DNA from: Actinomycetota bacterium
GTDB lineage: Bacteria > Actinomycetota > Humimicrobiia > Humimicrobiales > Humimicrobiaceae
NCBI GenBank assembly: GCA_012837825.1
Contig: DUQM01000069.1
Coordinates: forward strand, 1 to 39,088
Direction of reading: 5' to 3'
DNA length: 39,088 bases
Part shown: positions 1 to 7,644 of the stretch, piece by piece
Layout: each line of letters starts with the position of its first letter
Numbering within the stretch: the stretch's first letter is position 1
The notes under the pieces: generated by a model
The model's database searches: none
Seen by the model: the letters and a program-made list of their open reading frames with translations, nothing else
What the model was told of the DNA's origin: nothing
Made by a program: the position numbers and the translations under genes

Positions 1-1355
1 CCCGGAAACACAGGTTCTTTAAGGTGTTTTACCATAAGAAAAGCGATGAAGGTTCCTATAATAGATATGAACAGAAGGACAAACGGGGTGTTTCTTTTGT
101 CAAAATATTCTGCAACAAATCCCATTAAAGGCTGTATTATAAGGCTGCCTGCAATTCCCATTGCCACCGTAAAGCCTGAAGCAGTTGCGGATGCCTGCGG
201 ATTTTCCCTCACGGATATCGCTGCAGCAAGAGGATATATTCCTGAAACCCCTATTGCAACCATAATGATAAATATTATTTTTACATATATATTGGGTACA
301 GTCCCGTAAAAAACAAGTCCTATCGAACTGAGCAGCCCGCCATAAAAAAGCAGCCTTGCTTCGCTGAAATATTTGAGCATTTTTGATATGAGCTGTAACC
401 CCACAAAAGTAAAAAACCAGTAGATTGAAACAAATATTGAGCTTAAAAAAATAGGGACATCAAATGATGTAAAATAAGTGGTAAGCCAGGCAGATGAGCC
501 TACCATAACACAGGCAAATAAAGTCAGGGTTACTGCAGACAGAACAGTTGCTTTTTTAAAAATAGTTCTGAAACCTTTATATGCATAAGTGCATTCCAGT
601 CCATCATTGTTTAGATCCGTATTAATAATTTTCTCTTTGCAGTCACTCTTGTTCATCGCTTCATCATGTTCAATGTCATTAATGTTTTTTATGGTATTTC
701 TGTTTCTTTCGTCAGCCGCCATATTGCGGGCCCGGTAACTTTCATGACCTGAAATAAAACCTGAAGTTTCTATATTCAGTCCGGCTTTCATATATTTTCT
801 TTTTTCTTCTTTTCTGAAAGTAAAGTAAAAAACCACAAACATTACCCCGAATACCGCAGCAAGAAAAACAAAGAGAATCCTTGGAGACAGCTTCAGGTAA
901 AAAAGAAGGCTTACTAAAAGAGGGCCGAAAAGAGTTGAAAAATAGTAGAACTTGTCAAGATTTACATATATCTCTGAATAATTTTCACTAAAATCCATAA
1001 AAACAGCTGAATATGATCCGGGCCAGACGAAATTATATCCGATATTGACAATGATCACTGTTATTATAAGAGAAAAAAAGCTCTGGCAGACAGCAAAATA
1101 TGAAAAACCAAAAAATGTAACCAAAAATGAAAAAAGAAGAATCCTCCTGAAAGGATAGCGATCGCAGACTCTTCCGGCTATTATATTTGATATAATTGCA
1201 ATCAGAGAGCCTCCGAAAAAAACAAGTCCTATTTTATCAAATCCTACTCCGAATGTTGTGGAGAAATAAGGATAAAGCGGATCGAAAATCGGAACGGTAA
1301 ATCCAAGCATTGAATAAGCAATATATAATAGCCTTAAATTGTATCTCTGCTGCAT
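1..1355 (-). CDS. MFS transporter, 3' end outside window
   Basis: The minus strand is open from an ATG at 1355 to the left edge, about 451 codons, with no stop, so the C-terminus is missing. The translation is strongly hydrophobic with many membrane segments. An early loop reads AGRVCDRYPFRR, which fits the major facilitator motif A between TM2 and TM3. A charged cytoplasmic loop near residues 180-250, rich in Glu, Asp, Lys and Asn, separates two transmembrane halves. Later segments (about residues 370-450) include GIYPLAAA and GSLIQPLMGF, typical of the C-terminal half. It starts 24 bases after tsaD in the same direction and may be co-transcribed with it. The substrate cannot be told from the sequence; efflux or sugar/drug transport are all possible. 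Confidence 0.8.
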   Translation of the reverse strand, partial: MQQRYNLRLLYIAYSMLGFTVPIFDPLYPYFSTTFGVGFDKIGLVFFGGSLIAIISNIIAGRVCDRYPFRRILLFSFLVTFFGFSYFAVCQSFFSLIITVIIVNIGYNFVWPGSYSAVFMDFSENYSEIYVNLDKFYYFSTLFGPLLVSLLFYLKLSPRILFVFLAAVFGVMFVVFYFTFRKEEKRKYMKAGLNIETSGFISGHESYRARNMAADERNRNTIKNINDIEHDEAMNKSDCKEKIINTDLNNDGLECTYAYKGFRTIFKKATVLSAVTLTLFACVMVGSSAWLTTYFTSFDVPIFLSSIFVSIYWFFTFVGLQLISKMLKYFSEARLLFYGGLLSSIGLVFYGTVPNIYVKIIFIIMVAIGVSGIYPLAAAISVRENPQASATASGFTVAMGIAGSLIIQPLMGFVAEYFDKRNTPFVLLFISIIGTFIAFLMVKHLKEPVFP

Positions 1356-1379
1356 AGTTTCCTGTTAAAAATCAATGTT

Positions 1380-2426
1380 TTAAAAATCTGTCCTTGAAAA
1401 AACATCAGCTGACAGGTCTGCAAATTCTTTTTTTATATAATGCCGGTAGCCAAGTGAGGCAACCATTGCCGCATTGTCCATACAGAGAAAAACAGGAGGG
1501 ATATATACAGCAATATTATTTTTCCTTCCCTCCGCTTCAAACTGCTCCCGAAGCCTTGAATTGGCTGCAACCCCGCCGCTTACAAGTATTTTATCTGTTT
1601 TATAGTCTCTGGCGGCTCTTATGGTTTTTGCCACAAGGGCATCAACTGCTGCTGCCTGAAAACTTGCGGAAATATCACTAAGGTTCTCTTCCTTTAGCAT
1701 ATCAGGATTTTTTTTGGTCAGATATATAAGAGCTGTTTTGATACCGCTGAAGCTGAAATTATAGTCTCCGCTCTGTGTCATTGGTCTTGTAAAGTTTACA
1801 AACTCAGGATTTCCGTTTTTTGCAATCCTGTCTATTGCCGGTCCGCCCGGATATCCAAGGCCCAGATAGCGCGCAATCTTGTCATATGCTTCCCCGACTG
1901 CATCATCAACGGTATGCCCTATTTCCTTTATATTGAACTCTTCATCCATTATATAAAGGCTTGAGTGCCCCCCGGACACAATAAGACTAATTGCTTTGCC
2001 TTTTATTTCAGGGTTTGCAAGAATATTTGCAAAAATGTGAGCTTTAAGATGATTGACAGTGATAAGTGGAATATTTTTAAAATAACAGAAAGCCTTTGCC
2101 GCCCCTACTCCGACAAGCAGTGAGCCAAGAAGACCGGGACGATTGGTAACACTCACGGCGTTTATCCGGGAGCTGGTTATATCTGCCTTTAGCAGAGCTT
2201 CTTTAATTACAATATCTATCATCTCAAGGTGTTTTCTTGAAGCTATCTCCGGAACCACTCCCCCATACTTCTCATGTATTTCATTTTGGGAAGAAACCAC
2301 ATTTGAGAGTATCTCGTTTCCGTTCCGAACTACTGAAGCACAGGTGTCGTCACAAGAAGTTTCCACTCCCAGGATATATACATCCTGTTTGCTTTCATTA
2401 ATTTTTATTTCTTTTCCTTCTGCCAT
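1380..2426 (-). CDS. tsaD: tRNA N6-adenosine threonylcarbamoyltransferase TsaD
   Basis: TsaD transfers the threonylcarbamoyl group from threonylcarbamoyl-AMP to A37 of ANN-decoding tRNAs (t6A), working with TsaB and TsaE in the cytoplasm. The 348-residue product has the usual family length. Visible motifs are LGVETSCDDT (19-28), GGVVPEIASRKH (55-66), the metal-binding pair in NHLKAH (His126, His130), SGGH (151-154) and CMDNAAM with the metal ligand Asp317. The start is an ATG 24 bases after the tsaB stop, with only a weak ribosome site, so translational coupling to tsaB is plausible. The N-terminal 14 residues are a short extension before the conserved fold. Identification is secure. Confidence 0.96.
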   Translation of the reverse strand: MAEGKEIKINESKQDVYILGVETSCDDTCASVVRNGNEILSNVVSSQNEIHEKYGGVVPEIASRKHLEMIDIVIKEALLKADITSSRINAVSVTNRPGLLGSLLVGVGAAKAFCYFKNIPLITVNHLKAHIFANILANPEIKGKAISLIVSGGHSSLYIMDEEFNIKEIGHTVDDAVGEAYDKIARYLGLGYPGGPAIDRIAKNGNPEFVNFTRPMTQSGDYNFSFSGIKTALIYLTKKNPDMLKEENLSDISASFQAAAVDALVAKTIRAARDYKTDKILVSGGVAANSRLREQFEAEGRKNNIAVYIPPVFLCMDNAAMVASLGYRHYIKKEFADLSADVFSRTDF

Positions 2427-2450
2427 TTTTTAAAGATTTTTTGTTTTAAA

Positions 2451-3395
2451 TCATTTTCCAAACGGTATAAAATCCCGGACATAAAAAGGTGCTATATTTT
2501 TGTCCCCTGTCCCGGTCAGCGCCCTGAAAAAAGCAAGGCGGCTTATATGTTCTGCTCTGGTGTATCTATTGTTTTTCTCAATAATGATTTTTATATTATC
2601 TGTATCTGACAGCCTTGCCATGAGTTCTTCAAAGATGGAACTGTAGGAGAAAAAGGCATTTCCGGTCAGTGTGCAATCAATAGCTTCAAGCTTTTTAACT
2701 GCGGGTTTTCCTGTTTTATTGTCATAAGGTTTTTCTGCAAACAGGCTCCGGTACATTGAACAGGTATACTGTTTTAATCTCTTAAGCTGAACCAGCAGCT
2801 GAAAGAATCTTTCCACGAATTCATTCTTGTTAATAAGAATATTTTTATCATATAATTTCTTAATTAAAATATTCCTGCCTTCTTCAGCAGAAATAAAAAT
2901 TACATTCTGATTAAGGAATTCATTAAAGATATCTTTTATGCTAACTGCTGTCGGTTCTCTTTCCAAAACAACTGCTTCATATACTGAAAAGAAAATTTCA
3001 TGATTTCTGACATCCATCAGCGGAATAATAATTGCTCTTCCGCCTCTGTCAATTCTTTTTTTTATCTTTTTTATGTTCTTAAAAAGAGATGAAAAAGCAA
3101 AAACATCCAGGGCATTGAACCCGAATGCGTCCTTTCCTGAAAGCATTGAAAATGTTTTAACGATACTTATACCTATTCTTGAACCGGTAAAATCACCGGG
3201 ACCCAGATTTACAGCAAAAAGATCAATATCATGTATGCCGAATGGCAGGTTCATAAAGGCTTTATCTATATTGCCGATGATATTTTGCATATGCTTCAGG
3301 CTTCTGTAATCATTTACAAATGACAGAATATCATTGCCATCACTTATACATATGCTTAAATTTTTTGATGTGCTGTCTATCGCTAATATTTTCAT
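2451..3395 (-). CDS. tsaB: tRNA threonylcarbamoyladenosine biosynthesis protein TsaB
   Basis: TsaB is the non-catalytic ASKHA-fold partner that dimerises with TsaD and is needed for t6A formation. The N-terminus MKILAIDSTSKNLSI and the motif GPGDFTGSRIGIS (near residue 66) are diagnostic. I chose the ATG at 3395 because it forms an ATGA overlap with the tsaE stop (3392-3394); an upstream in-frame TTG at 3401 would only add two residues. At 314 residues it is longer than typical TsaB (about 220-240), with extra sequence in the C-terminal half that is rich in Lys, Ile and Phe. The C-terminal PFYVRDFIPFGK resembles the family end. rimI, which often sits between tsaB and tsaD, is absent here. Confidence 0.92.
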   Translation of the reverse strand: MKILAIDSTSKNLSICISDGNDILSFVNDYRSLKHMQNIIGNIDKAFMNLPFGIHDIDLFAVNLGPGDFTGSRIGISIVKTFSMLSGKDAFGFNALDVFAFSSLFKNIKKIKKRIDRGGRAIIIPLMDVRNHEIFFSVYEAVVLEREPTAVSIKDIFNEFLNQNVIFISAEEGRNILIKKLYDKNILINKNEFVERFFQLLVQLKRLKQYTCSMYRSLFAEKPYDNKTGKPAVKKLEAIDCTLTGNAFFSYSSIFEELMARLSDTDNIKIIIEKNNRYTRAEHISRLAFFRALTGTGDKNIAPFYVRDFIPFGK

Positions 3396-3922
3396 ATACA
3401 ATTTTTAAGACCGGTTTTTAATAAAGTAATTTTTCTGTCCCAGTATTTGTTTTCTGAATTAAAAGTTATTTTTCTGTGCTGTTTCTCACTATATTCCAAA
3501 TCACTGTTTTGTTTCTCATCAATAATGTATTCGAACTTTATCTCAAGAAAATCTTTAAGGATTCCTTCCTTCAGTCTTCCTGCCCATTCGATAAGAACAA
3601 TATAGTCTTCATTATAAATATAGTCTTCAAGACCTATTCCGGAAATATCATTGATTTCATCAATCCTGTAAAGGTCGCAATGCACGATTCCGACAGGTTT
3701 TTTATTTTTCCTGCAGTCATATATATTTATAAGGGTAAAGCTGGGGCTTGAAACCGGCTGTTTTGAGTTTAAGCTCTGCGCTATACCGGAAATAAATGTT
3801 GTCTTCCCTCCGCCAAGTTCGCCCGAAAGAAGAATTATATCCCCTTTATCCGTAAGGGATGCAAGTTTCCCTCCTATTTCTTTTGTATTTTCAGCTGATT
3901 GGGATTTGCAGACCAGTTCCAC
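3392..3922 (-). CDS. tsaE: tRNA threonylcarbamoyladenosine biosynthesis ATPase TsaE
   Basis: TsaE is the P-loop ATPase that drives turnover of the TsaB-TsaD complex in t6A synthesis. The 176-residue product carries the Walker A motif GELGGGKT (34-41), SSPSFTLINIY (58-68), HCDLYRI (81-87) and LIEWAGRL (near 110), all family hallmarks. The start codon is GTG at 3922, and its last-read base overlaps the TAG stop of the upstream uracil-DNA glycosylase gene by one base. The stop overlaps the tsaB ATG. The gene is therefore embedded in a tightly coupled four-gene run. Confidence 0.95.
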   Translation of the reverse strand: MELVCKSQSAENTKEIGGKLASLTDKGDIILLSGELGGGKTTFISGIAQSLNSKQPVSSPSFTLINIYDCRKNKKPVGIVHCDLYRIDEINDISGIGLEDYIYNEDYIVLIEWAGRLKEGILKDFLEIKFEYIIDEKQNSDLEYSEKQHRKITFNSENKYWDRKITLLKTGLKNCI

Positions 3923-4695
3923 TAAAAAAGCTCCATCTGATCCGAAGTTTTATTTTCAGGCTTATCTTCATTTAAAGCCGGAACCCTACCGGGTGATTCT
4001 TCTTTATCAGAAATCTTTTCTGAAACGGAAATTCCTTCTTTTGAATAATTTTCCATTGATGGCACCGACCTGTCTGCATCCGGGGAAGACTCGACAGAAA
4101 GTTCATTTTCCGTCTGTTTCCCCTCGGTAACCTGTATCACCTTTTTAATTCTCAGGAAATCGCTTTTAAGCAATTCCATTCTTGAGGGAGTATACAAAAC
4201 AGCTGCCGGGTGGTTTATAGGCATTACATAACGACCGTCTATCTTAAAAACTCTTCCCCTTAATCCTGTTATGCTTTTATCCGTCTTGAGTATCAGCTGT
4301 GTTGAGTGCCTCCCAAGAGGACATATTATTTCAGGATTGATTATCTGTATCTGTCTGAAAAGATAGTTCATGCAATTATTTATTTCCTCCAACTGCGGAT
4401 CCCTGTTTTTAGGGGGCCTGCACTTTAAAACATTGGCAATAAAAACATTTTTCCTTTCAAAGCCTATCATTGAAAGAAGTTCATCCAGTATCCTGCCTGC
4501 CTGTCCGACAAAAGGTTTGCCCTGAATGTCTTCATTTCTGCCAGGAGCCTCCCCGATAAACATTATCTTTGAATCAGCGCTGCCGCTTCCAAAAACAAAA
4601 TTAATCCTGCTTTCTCCAAGACTGCAGTTTTTGCAATCTTTTATTTCATAAAAAAACTTCTTAAGTTCTTCTCTTTTTTCAGAAAATCTCTGCAT
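3922..4695 (-). CDS. family 4 uracil-DNA glycosylase (Fe-S type)
   Basis: This enzyme removes uracil from DNA during base excision repair. The sequence shows the family-4 layout: four candidate Fe-S cysteines (Cys21, Cys24, Cys92, Cys125), motif GEAPGRNED (48-56), the KPFVGQAGRILD segment (60-71), and the C-terminal HPAAVLY (162-168). The catalytic core ends near residue 187. A further tail of about 70 residues is rich in Glu, Ser, Asp and Pro, looks disordered and is not part of the usual domain. The start is an ATG at 4695. It heads the run UDG-tsaE-tsaB-tsaD, with a one-base overlap into tsaE. Family 4 members are common in thermophiles and actinobacteria. Confidence 0.93.
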   Translation of the reverse strand: MQRFSEKREELKKFFYEIKDCKNCSLGESRINFVFGSGSADSKIMFIGEAPGRNEDIQGKPFVGQAGRILDELLSMIGFERKNVFIANVLKCRPPKNRDPQLEEINNCMNYLFRQIQIINPEIICPLGRHSTQLILKTDKSITGLRGRVFKIDGRYVMPINHPAAVLYTPSRMELLKSDFLRIKKVIQVTEGKQTENELSVESSPDADRSVPSMENYSKEGISVSEKISDKEESPGRVPALNEDKPENKTSDQMELF

Positions 4696-4730
4696 AGCTA
4701 ATTATTTTAATGATAAATTCTTAATTTTTA

Positions 4731-4758
4731 AGTATAATAACATAAAATCGCAAGTTAA
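4731..4758 (-). promoter_or_regulatory. candidate sigma-A type promoter for UDG-tsa run
   Basis: In the divergent gap upstream of the glycosylase gene, the minus strand reads TTAACT (4753-4758), a 16-base spacer and TATACT (4731-4736), about 36 bases before the ATG at 4695. The -10 is good and the -35 is weak. The surrounding sequence is very AT-rich, so chance matches are likely. Confidence 0.35.
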
Positions 4759-4812
4759 ATTAACAATTTAGATTATAAAAACCGATATTATTCTTTCAGT
4801 TGATTGTCAGAT

Positions 4813-5253
4813 ATGATTAAAAAATCTTTTTTAAAATCAGTATGTTCAGAAGCGGCAAAGATTTTGGTTTTATGCATACTTATTACAGTGTTTCCTTCAT
4901 TATATGCCTGTAGTGAAAAACCTATGGAAATACAGGATATAATATTAAGTAAAAATGTTGATGCAAACAACAATCCGACAGAAGAATCCAATATATTTGC
5001 CAGTGGAACAAAAGAGATTTTTCTTGTAATAAAATTAACCGATATGAAAGCCACGGATAATATCACCGCAAAATGGACCTTTCTTGATGAGGATATTGAA
5101 ATTGACAGCAAGACATTCAATCCCGAGAAAAAATTTTCAGGTAGTCATGTTTTTAAGATAAAGATTTCACAGGGATTTCCTTTTGGCAATTATGAAGTCA
5201 GGATCTTCCTTAACGGCAGGGAACTAAAAACGATACCCTTTAAGGTGGAGTAG
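4813..5253 (+). CDS. small putative lipoprotein, function unknown
   Basis: I do not recognise a named family. The product of about 146 residues has a basic N-terminus (MIKKSFLKS), a hydrophobic segment (about residues 15-31) and a lipobox-like LYAC, which suggest a signal peptide cleaved by signal peptidase II and lipid anchoring. The mature part is small, mostly predicted beta, with alternating hydrophobic residues (EIFLVIKLTDM, HVFKIKISQG, YEVRIFLNGRELKTIPFKVE). This resembles an immunoglobulin-like or lipoprotein beta-sandwich domain. I chose the ATG at 4813; an in-frame TTG at 4804 would add three residues. Neither has a strong ribosome site. It is transcribed alone, divergent from the glycosylase and convergent with the hydrolase gene. 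Confidence 0.7.
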   Translation: MIKKSFLKSVCSEAAKILVLCILITVFPSLYACSEKPMEIQDIILSKNVDANNNPTEESNIFASGTKEIFLVIKLTDMKATDNITAKWTFLDEDIEIDSKTFNPEKKFSGSHVFKIKISQGFPFGNYEVRIFLNGRELKTIPFKVE

Positions 5254-5382
5254 AAAAAATAATCCGGGTATTTTTATTTCCTTTTCAGCCGGTTTTTATA
5301 ATAAAAATTATTTATTCCTGGTCTTTGGATTTTTTAAATCTTCAGGTTTTAAAAATATTAAGAATGAAGCTGTCTTAAAATC

Positions 5383-6306
5383 TTACAGATATTTTTTATA
5401 CCATTTAATGATACAGGCAAGCGCTTCAGCTTTGGTCGGTTCGGCTAACAGTCCGTGCTCTCCGTGTTCAAAAACTTCCAGTTTTTTGATATCGCCTGCT
5501 TTTTCAAAAAGCAGCCCGGCATGTTCTTCCCACGGAACTATTTTATCTTTTTTGCCCGCCATCAAAAGAATCGGCTTTGGCGATATTCTGTCGACAACAT
5601 CTATCGGCCTGAGTTGTATTATTGAATTTACTGACGCAAGTTCAACATAGTAAGTGAATTCGTGATCCGTAAAGCGGTTCTTGAGAACATCTATTAGGTC
5701 AAGATATCTCTGCTCGTAATTAAGAGCATCTTTCATTTTTACCAGATTTGACCTGCCGTAAACAGCCTGTCTCCTGTTGTCTTCTTCCAATACATCCAGA
5801 AATTCCCTGAATTTTTTCACACCGCGGTTCCTGGACCAGTTATTTTGAAGCCATTCAAATCCATCCGCAATAGGAGAAAGTGAAACAATGCATCTGGAAA
5901 TTTTTTCAAGAGCAGCTGCAGCAATCACGTTTGCGCCACCCATGCTTTCTCCAAAAAGCCCTATCCTCTCGGGATCAATACCGGGATAGGCTGAACAAAA
6001 ATGTATGGCGGAAATCAAGTCCTGCCGCCAGTCTGTGGCGCAAAGCATTCGTCCAAGAGGGTATTGAGAATAACCGCAACCCCTGCAGTCAAATCTCAGC
6101 GATGCAAATCCTTCTTTTGCAAGTTTTCCGGCCAATAAAATAAAATCGCCAAACTCATTGCGTCCGGCTCCGTATCCGTGAGACATTATTACAACCGGAA
6201 GTTTTTCTTCTTCATTTTCCCTGCATGGCAGGCTTAACGTCCCGGCTATCTTAAAACCATCACTGTAAAAAATAATTTCTTTTTCCAAAAAGCAATCCTT
6301 TGTCAT
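5383..6306 (-). CDS. alpha/beta hydrolase (probable carbohydrate-associated esterase)
   Basis: The 307-residue product is a serine alpha/beta hydrolase: oxyanion-region HG (43-44), nucleophile elbow GESMGG with Ser121, candidate acid Asp254 in GKKDKIVPW, and His284 in EHGEHGL. There is no signal peptide, so it acts in the cytoplasm. Its start ATG overlaps the mutarotase stop as TGATG, so the two are translationally coupled, and it is the last gene of the rhamnose-type operon. From context I infer that it removes an acyl group (for example acetyl or feruloyl) from an imported rhamnoside or its product. The fold is certain; the substrate is not. Confidence 0.85.
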   Translation of the reverse strand: MTKDCFLEKEIIFYSDGFKIAGTLSLPCRENEEEKLPVVIMSHGYGAGRNEFGDFILLAGKLAKEGFASLRFDCRGCGYSQYPLGRMLCATDWRQDLISAIHFCSAYPGIDPERIGLFGESMGGANVIAAAALEKISRCIVSLSPIADGFEWLQNNWSRNRGVKKFREFLDVLEEDNRRQAVYGRSNLVKMKDALNYEQRYLDLIDVLKNRFTDHEFTYYVELASVNSIIQLRPIDVVDRISPKPILLMAGKKDKIVPWEEHAGLLFEKAGDIKKLEVFEHGEHGLLAEPTKAEALACIIKWYKKYL

Positions 6307-6626
6307 CAGTCAATATGAAAAACTTCTTCCAGATTTTTAATTTCAGGACCTACTATATTTTCATCACTTTTTACAAAATACTTGTCCATCGCTTTTTGCC
6401 ATCTTGCCCAGACATCAGTTGTTGCTATCCATGCAGCTCCTTTTTCAAGGTTGTCATTCTCAAGGTAGGCAAAGCAAGTACCGTCTTCCCTGAAAAAAAT
6501 CGAATAGTTGCAGTAGCCGGCTTTTTTAAGCGCATCAGCCATATCAGGCCATATCTCATCATGGTCTTTTTTATACTGTTCCTTAAGTTCCGGTTTTATC
6601 TTCCATATCATCCCGTATCGTGCCAT
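6306..6626 (-). CDS. rhaM: L-rhamnose mutarotase
   Basis: RhaM interconverts alpha- and beta-L-rhamnopyranose so that the isomerase gets the right anomer. The 106-residue product matches the family in length and pattern: MARYGMIWKIKPE at the N-terminus, the catalytic His at position 22 in KKDHDEIWPDM, the central SIFFREDG and the C-terminal VFHID. The start ATG is preceded by CGGAGGGA. It lies 16 bases after the isomerase gene and overlaps the hydrolase gene. This gene is the strongest single marker that the operon handles rhamnose or a closely related 6-deoxysugar. Confidence 0.9.
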   Translation of the reverse strand: MARYGMIWKIKPELKEQYKKDHDEIWPDMADALKKAGYCNYSIFFREDGTCFAYLENDNLEKGAAWIATTDVWARWQKAMDKYFVKSDENIVGPEIKNLEEVFHID

Positions 6627-6642
6627 ATGTCCCTCCGAATTA

Positions 6643-7623
6643 TTATTTAAATATAAGATCCGTTATCATATCCATATTATCAGTAAATTTATATCCTTTA
6701 AGATTATTGTCTATTTCTTTTTCATACTCAAGAAGTTTTTCAGCCATTTTCTGAAATTTCCACATAAGCTTTACTCCGAGTTCAAGCGACTTTTTTCTGT
6801 CATCCCTGGGAGCAATAATGTCAATGGCGCACCAGCCGTCATAACTGGTTTTGTTAAGATAATAAAAGAATTCAAGTATTTCCCAGAAGTTAACCGTTCC
6901 GAAAATCATGTCCGGATCAGCATCTTTGTAATTTTCATTTATATGTACCTGTATAAGCTTTTTCCAGTGATCCAGTAAAATTACAGATTCGCCTATTCCT
7001 TCAGATGCCTGAAGTGCATGTCCTATATCAAGGGCGCAACCTACATTTTCCAGACCAACTTCATTTACAAAAGCCATTGCCTTGCCGGTATCTCCGATAA
7101 ACTGTTTTTGTCTTGGATCTTTTAACTTTGCTTCTATGGCTATTTTCAAATCTTTTGCGTATTCCCCTATTTCCCTCACCGTTTCCACCATATACTTCCA
7201 GGAGGCAAGATAATCTGTCTGAAAAACATAGTCATAGCCATCATGGGCCGGCCATAATAAAACGCTCTCTGCTTTTACCGCCTTTGCAAAATCAATTGCA
7301 TCTTTGAAAAGCTTTACTGCTTCTTTTCTTATTTTTGCATCATTATTGCAGAATGTTCCGTGCTTCCATTTTCTGTCCCCCCAGCTTTCAACCGCAAGAT
7401 TTGACACCTTCAGTCCGAAATTTTCAACTTTTTTTACAAGCTTATCCGGATCTTCAGGAAGCGGCGGAGTCGGATAAAAAGTAAAAACACCTGTCAGTCC
7501 ATTTATTTTTGACATTATTTCAAGCTGTTCATCTACGGTAAAAGGCTCAAAATAACCACCGGGAACATATCTTTCACTATAAGTGCCAAGACACCATAGA
7601 TGCGCATCAACTTTAAGTTTCAT
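6643..7623 (-). CDS. TIM-barrel sugar isomerase (probable L-rhamnose isomerase type)
   Basis: The 326-residue product belongs to the xylose isomerase-like/AP endonuclease 2 TIM-barrel superfamily. Candidate metal ligands fall on successive strands: Glu164 (IAIEAK), Asp199 (ALDIGHA), His227 (QVHINEN) and Asp268 (AIDII). An E-D-H-D set is what I recall for Pseudomonas-type L-rhamnose isomerase, whereas tagatose/psicose epimerases end in Glu. It is shorter than classical rhamnose isomerases (about 420-430). The ATG has a good ribosome site (AAGGAGAA). Sitting between rhamnulokinase and mutarotase genes, it is the only candidate here for aldose-ketose isomerisation. A ketose 3-epimerase or an isomerase for another deoxysugar is possible. 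Confidence 0.75.
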   Translation of the reverse strand: MKLKVDAHLWCLGTYSERYVPGGYFEPFTVDEQLEIMSKINGLTGVFTFYPTPPLPEDPDKLVKKVENFGLKVSNLAVESWGDRKWKHGTFCNNDAKIRKEAVKLFKDAIDFAKAVKAESVLLWPAHDGYDYVFQTDYLASWKYMVETVREIGEYAKDLKIAIEAKLKDPRQKQFIGDTGKAMAFVNEVGLENVGCALDIGHALQASEGIGESVILLDHWKKLIQVHINENYKDADPDMIFGTVNFWEILEFFYYLNKTSYDGWCAIDIIAPRDDRKKSLELGVKLMWKFQKMAEKLLEYEKEIDNNLKGYKFTDNMDMITDLIFK

Positions 7624-7644
7624 GGAGATTCTCCTTTTTTAAAA

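Noticed and set aside
3393-3401. TTG at 3401 as the tsaB start
   Set aside because: The ATG at 3395 gives the conserved MKILAIDS start and an ATGA junction with tsaE.
5254-5382. Bidirectional terminator between the convergent lipoprotein and hydrolase genes
   Set aside because: Only AT-only or very short inverted repeats are seen, with no stable stem followed by a T tract.
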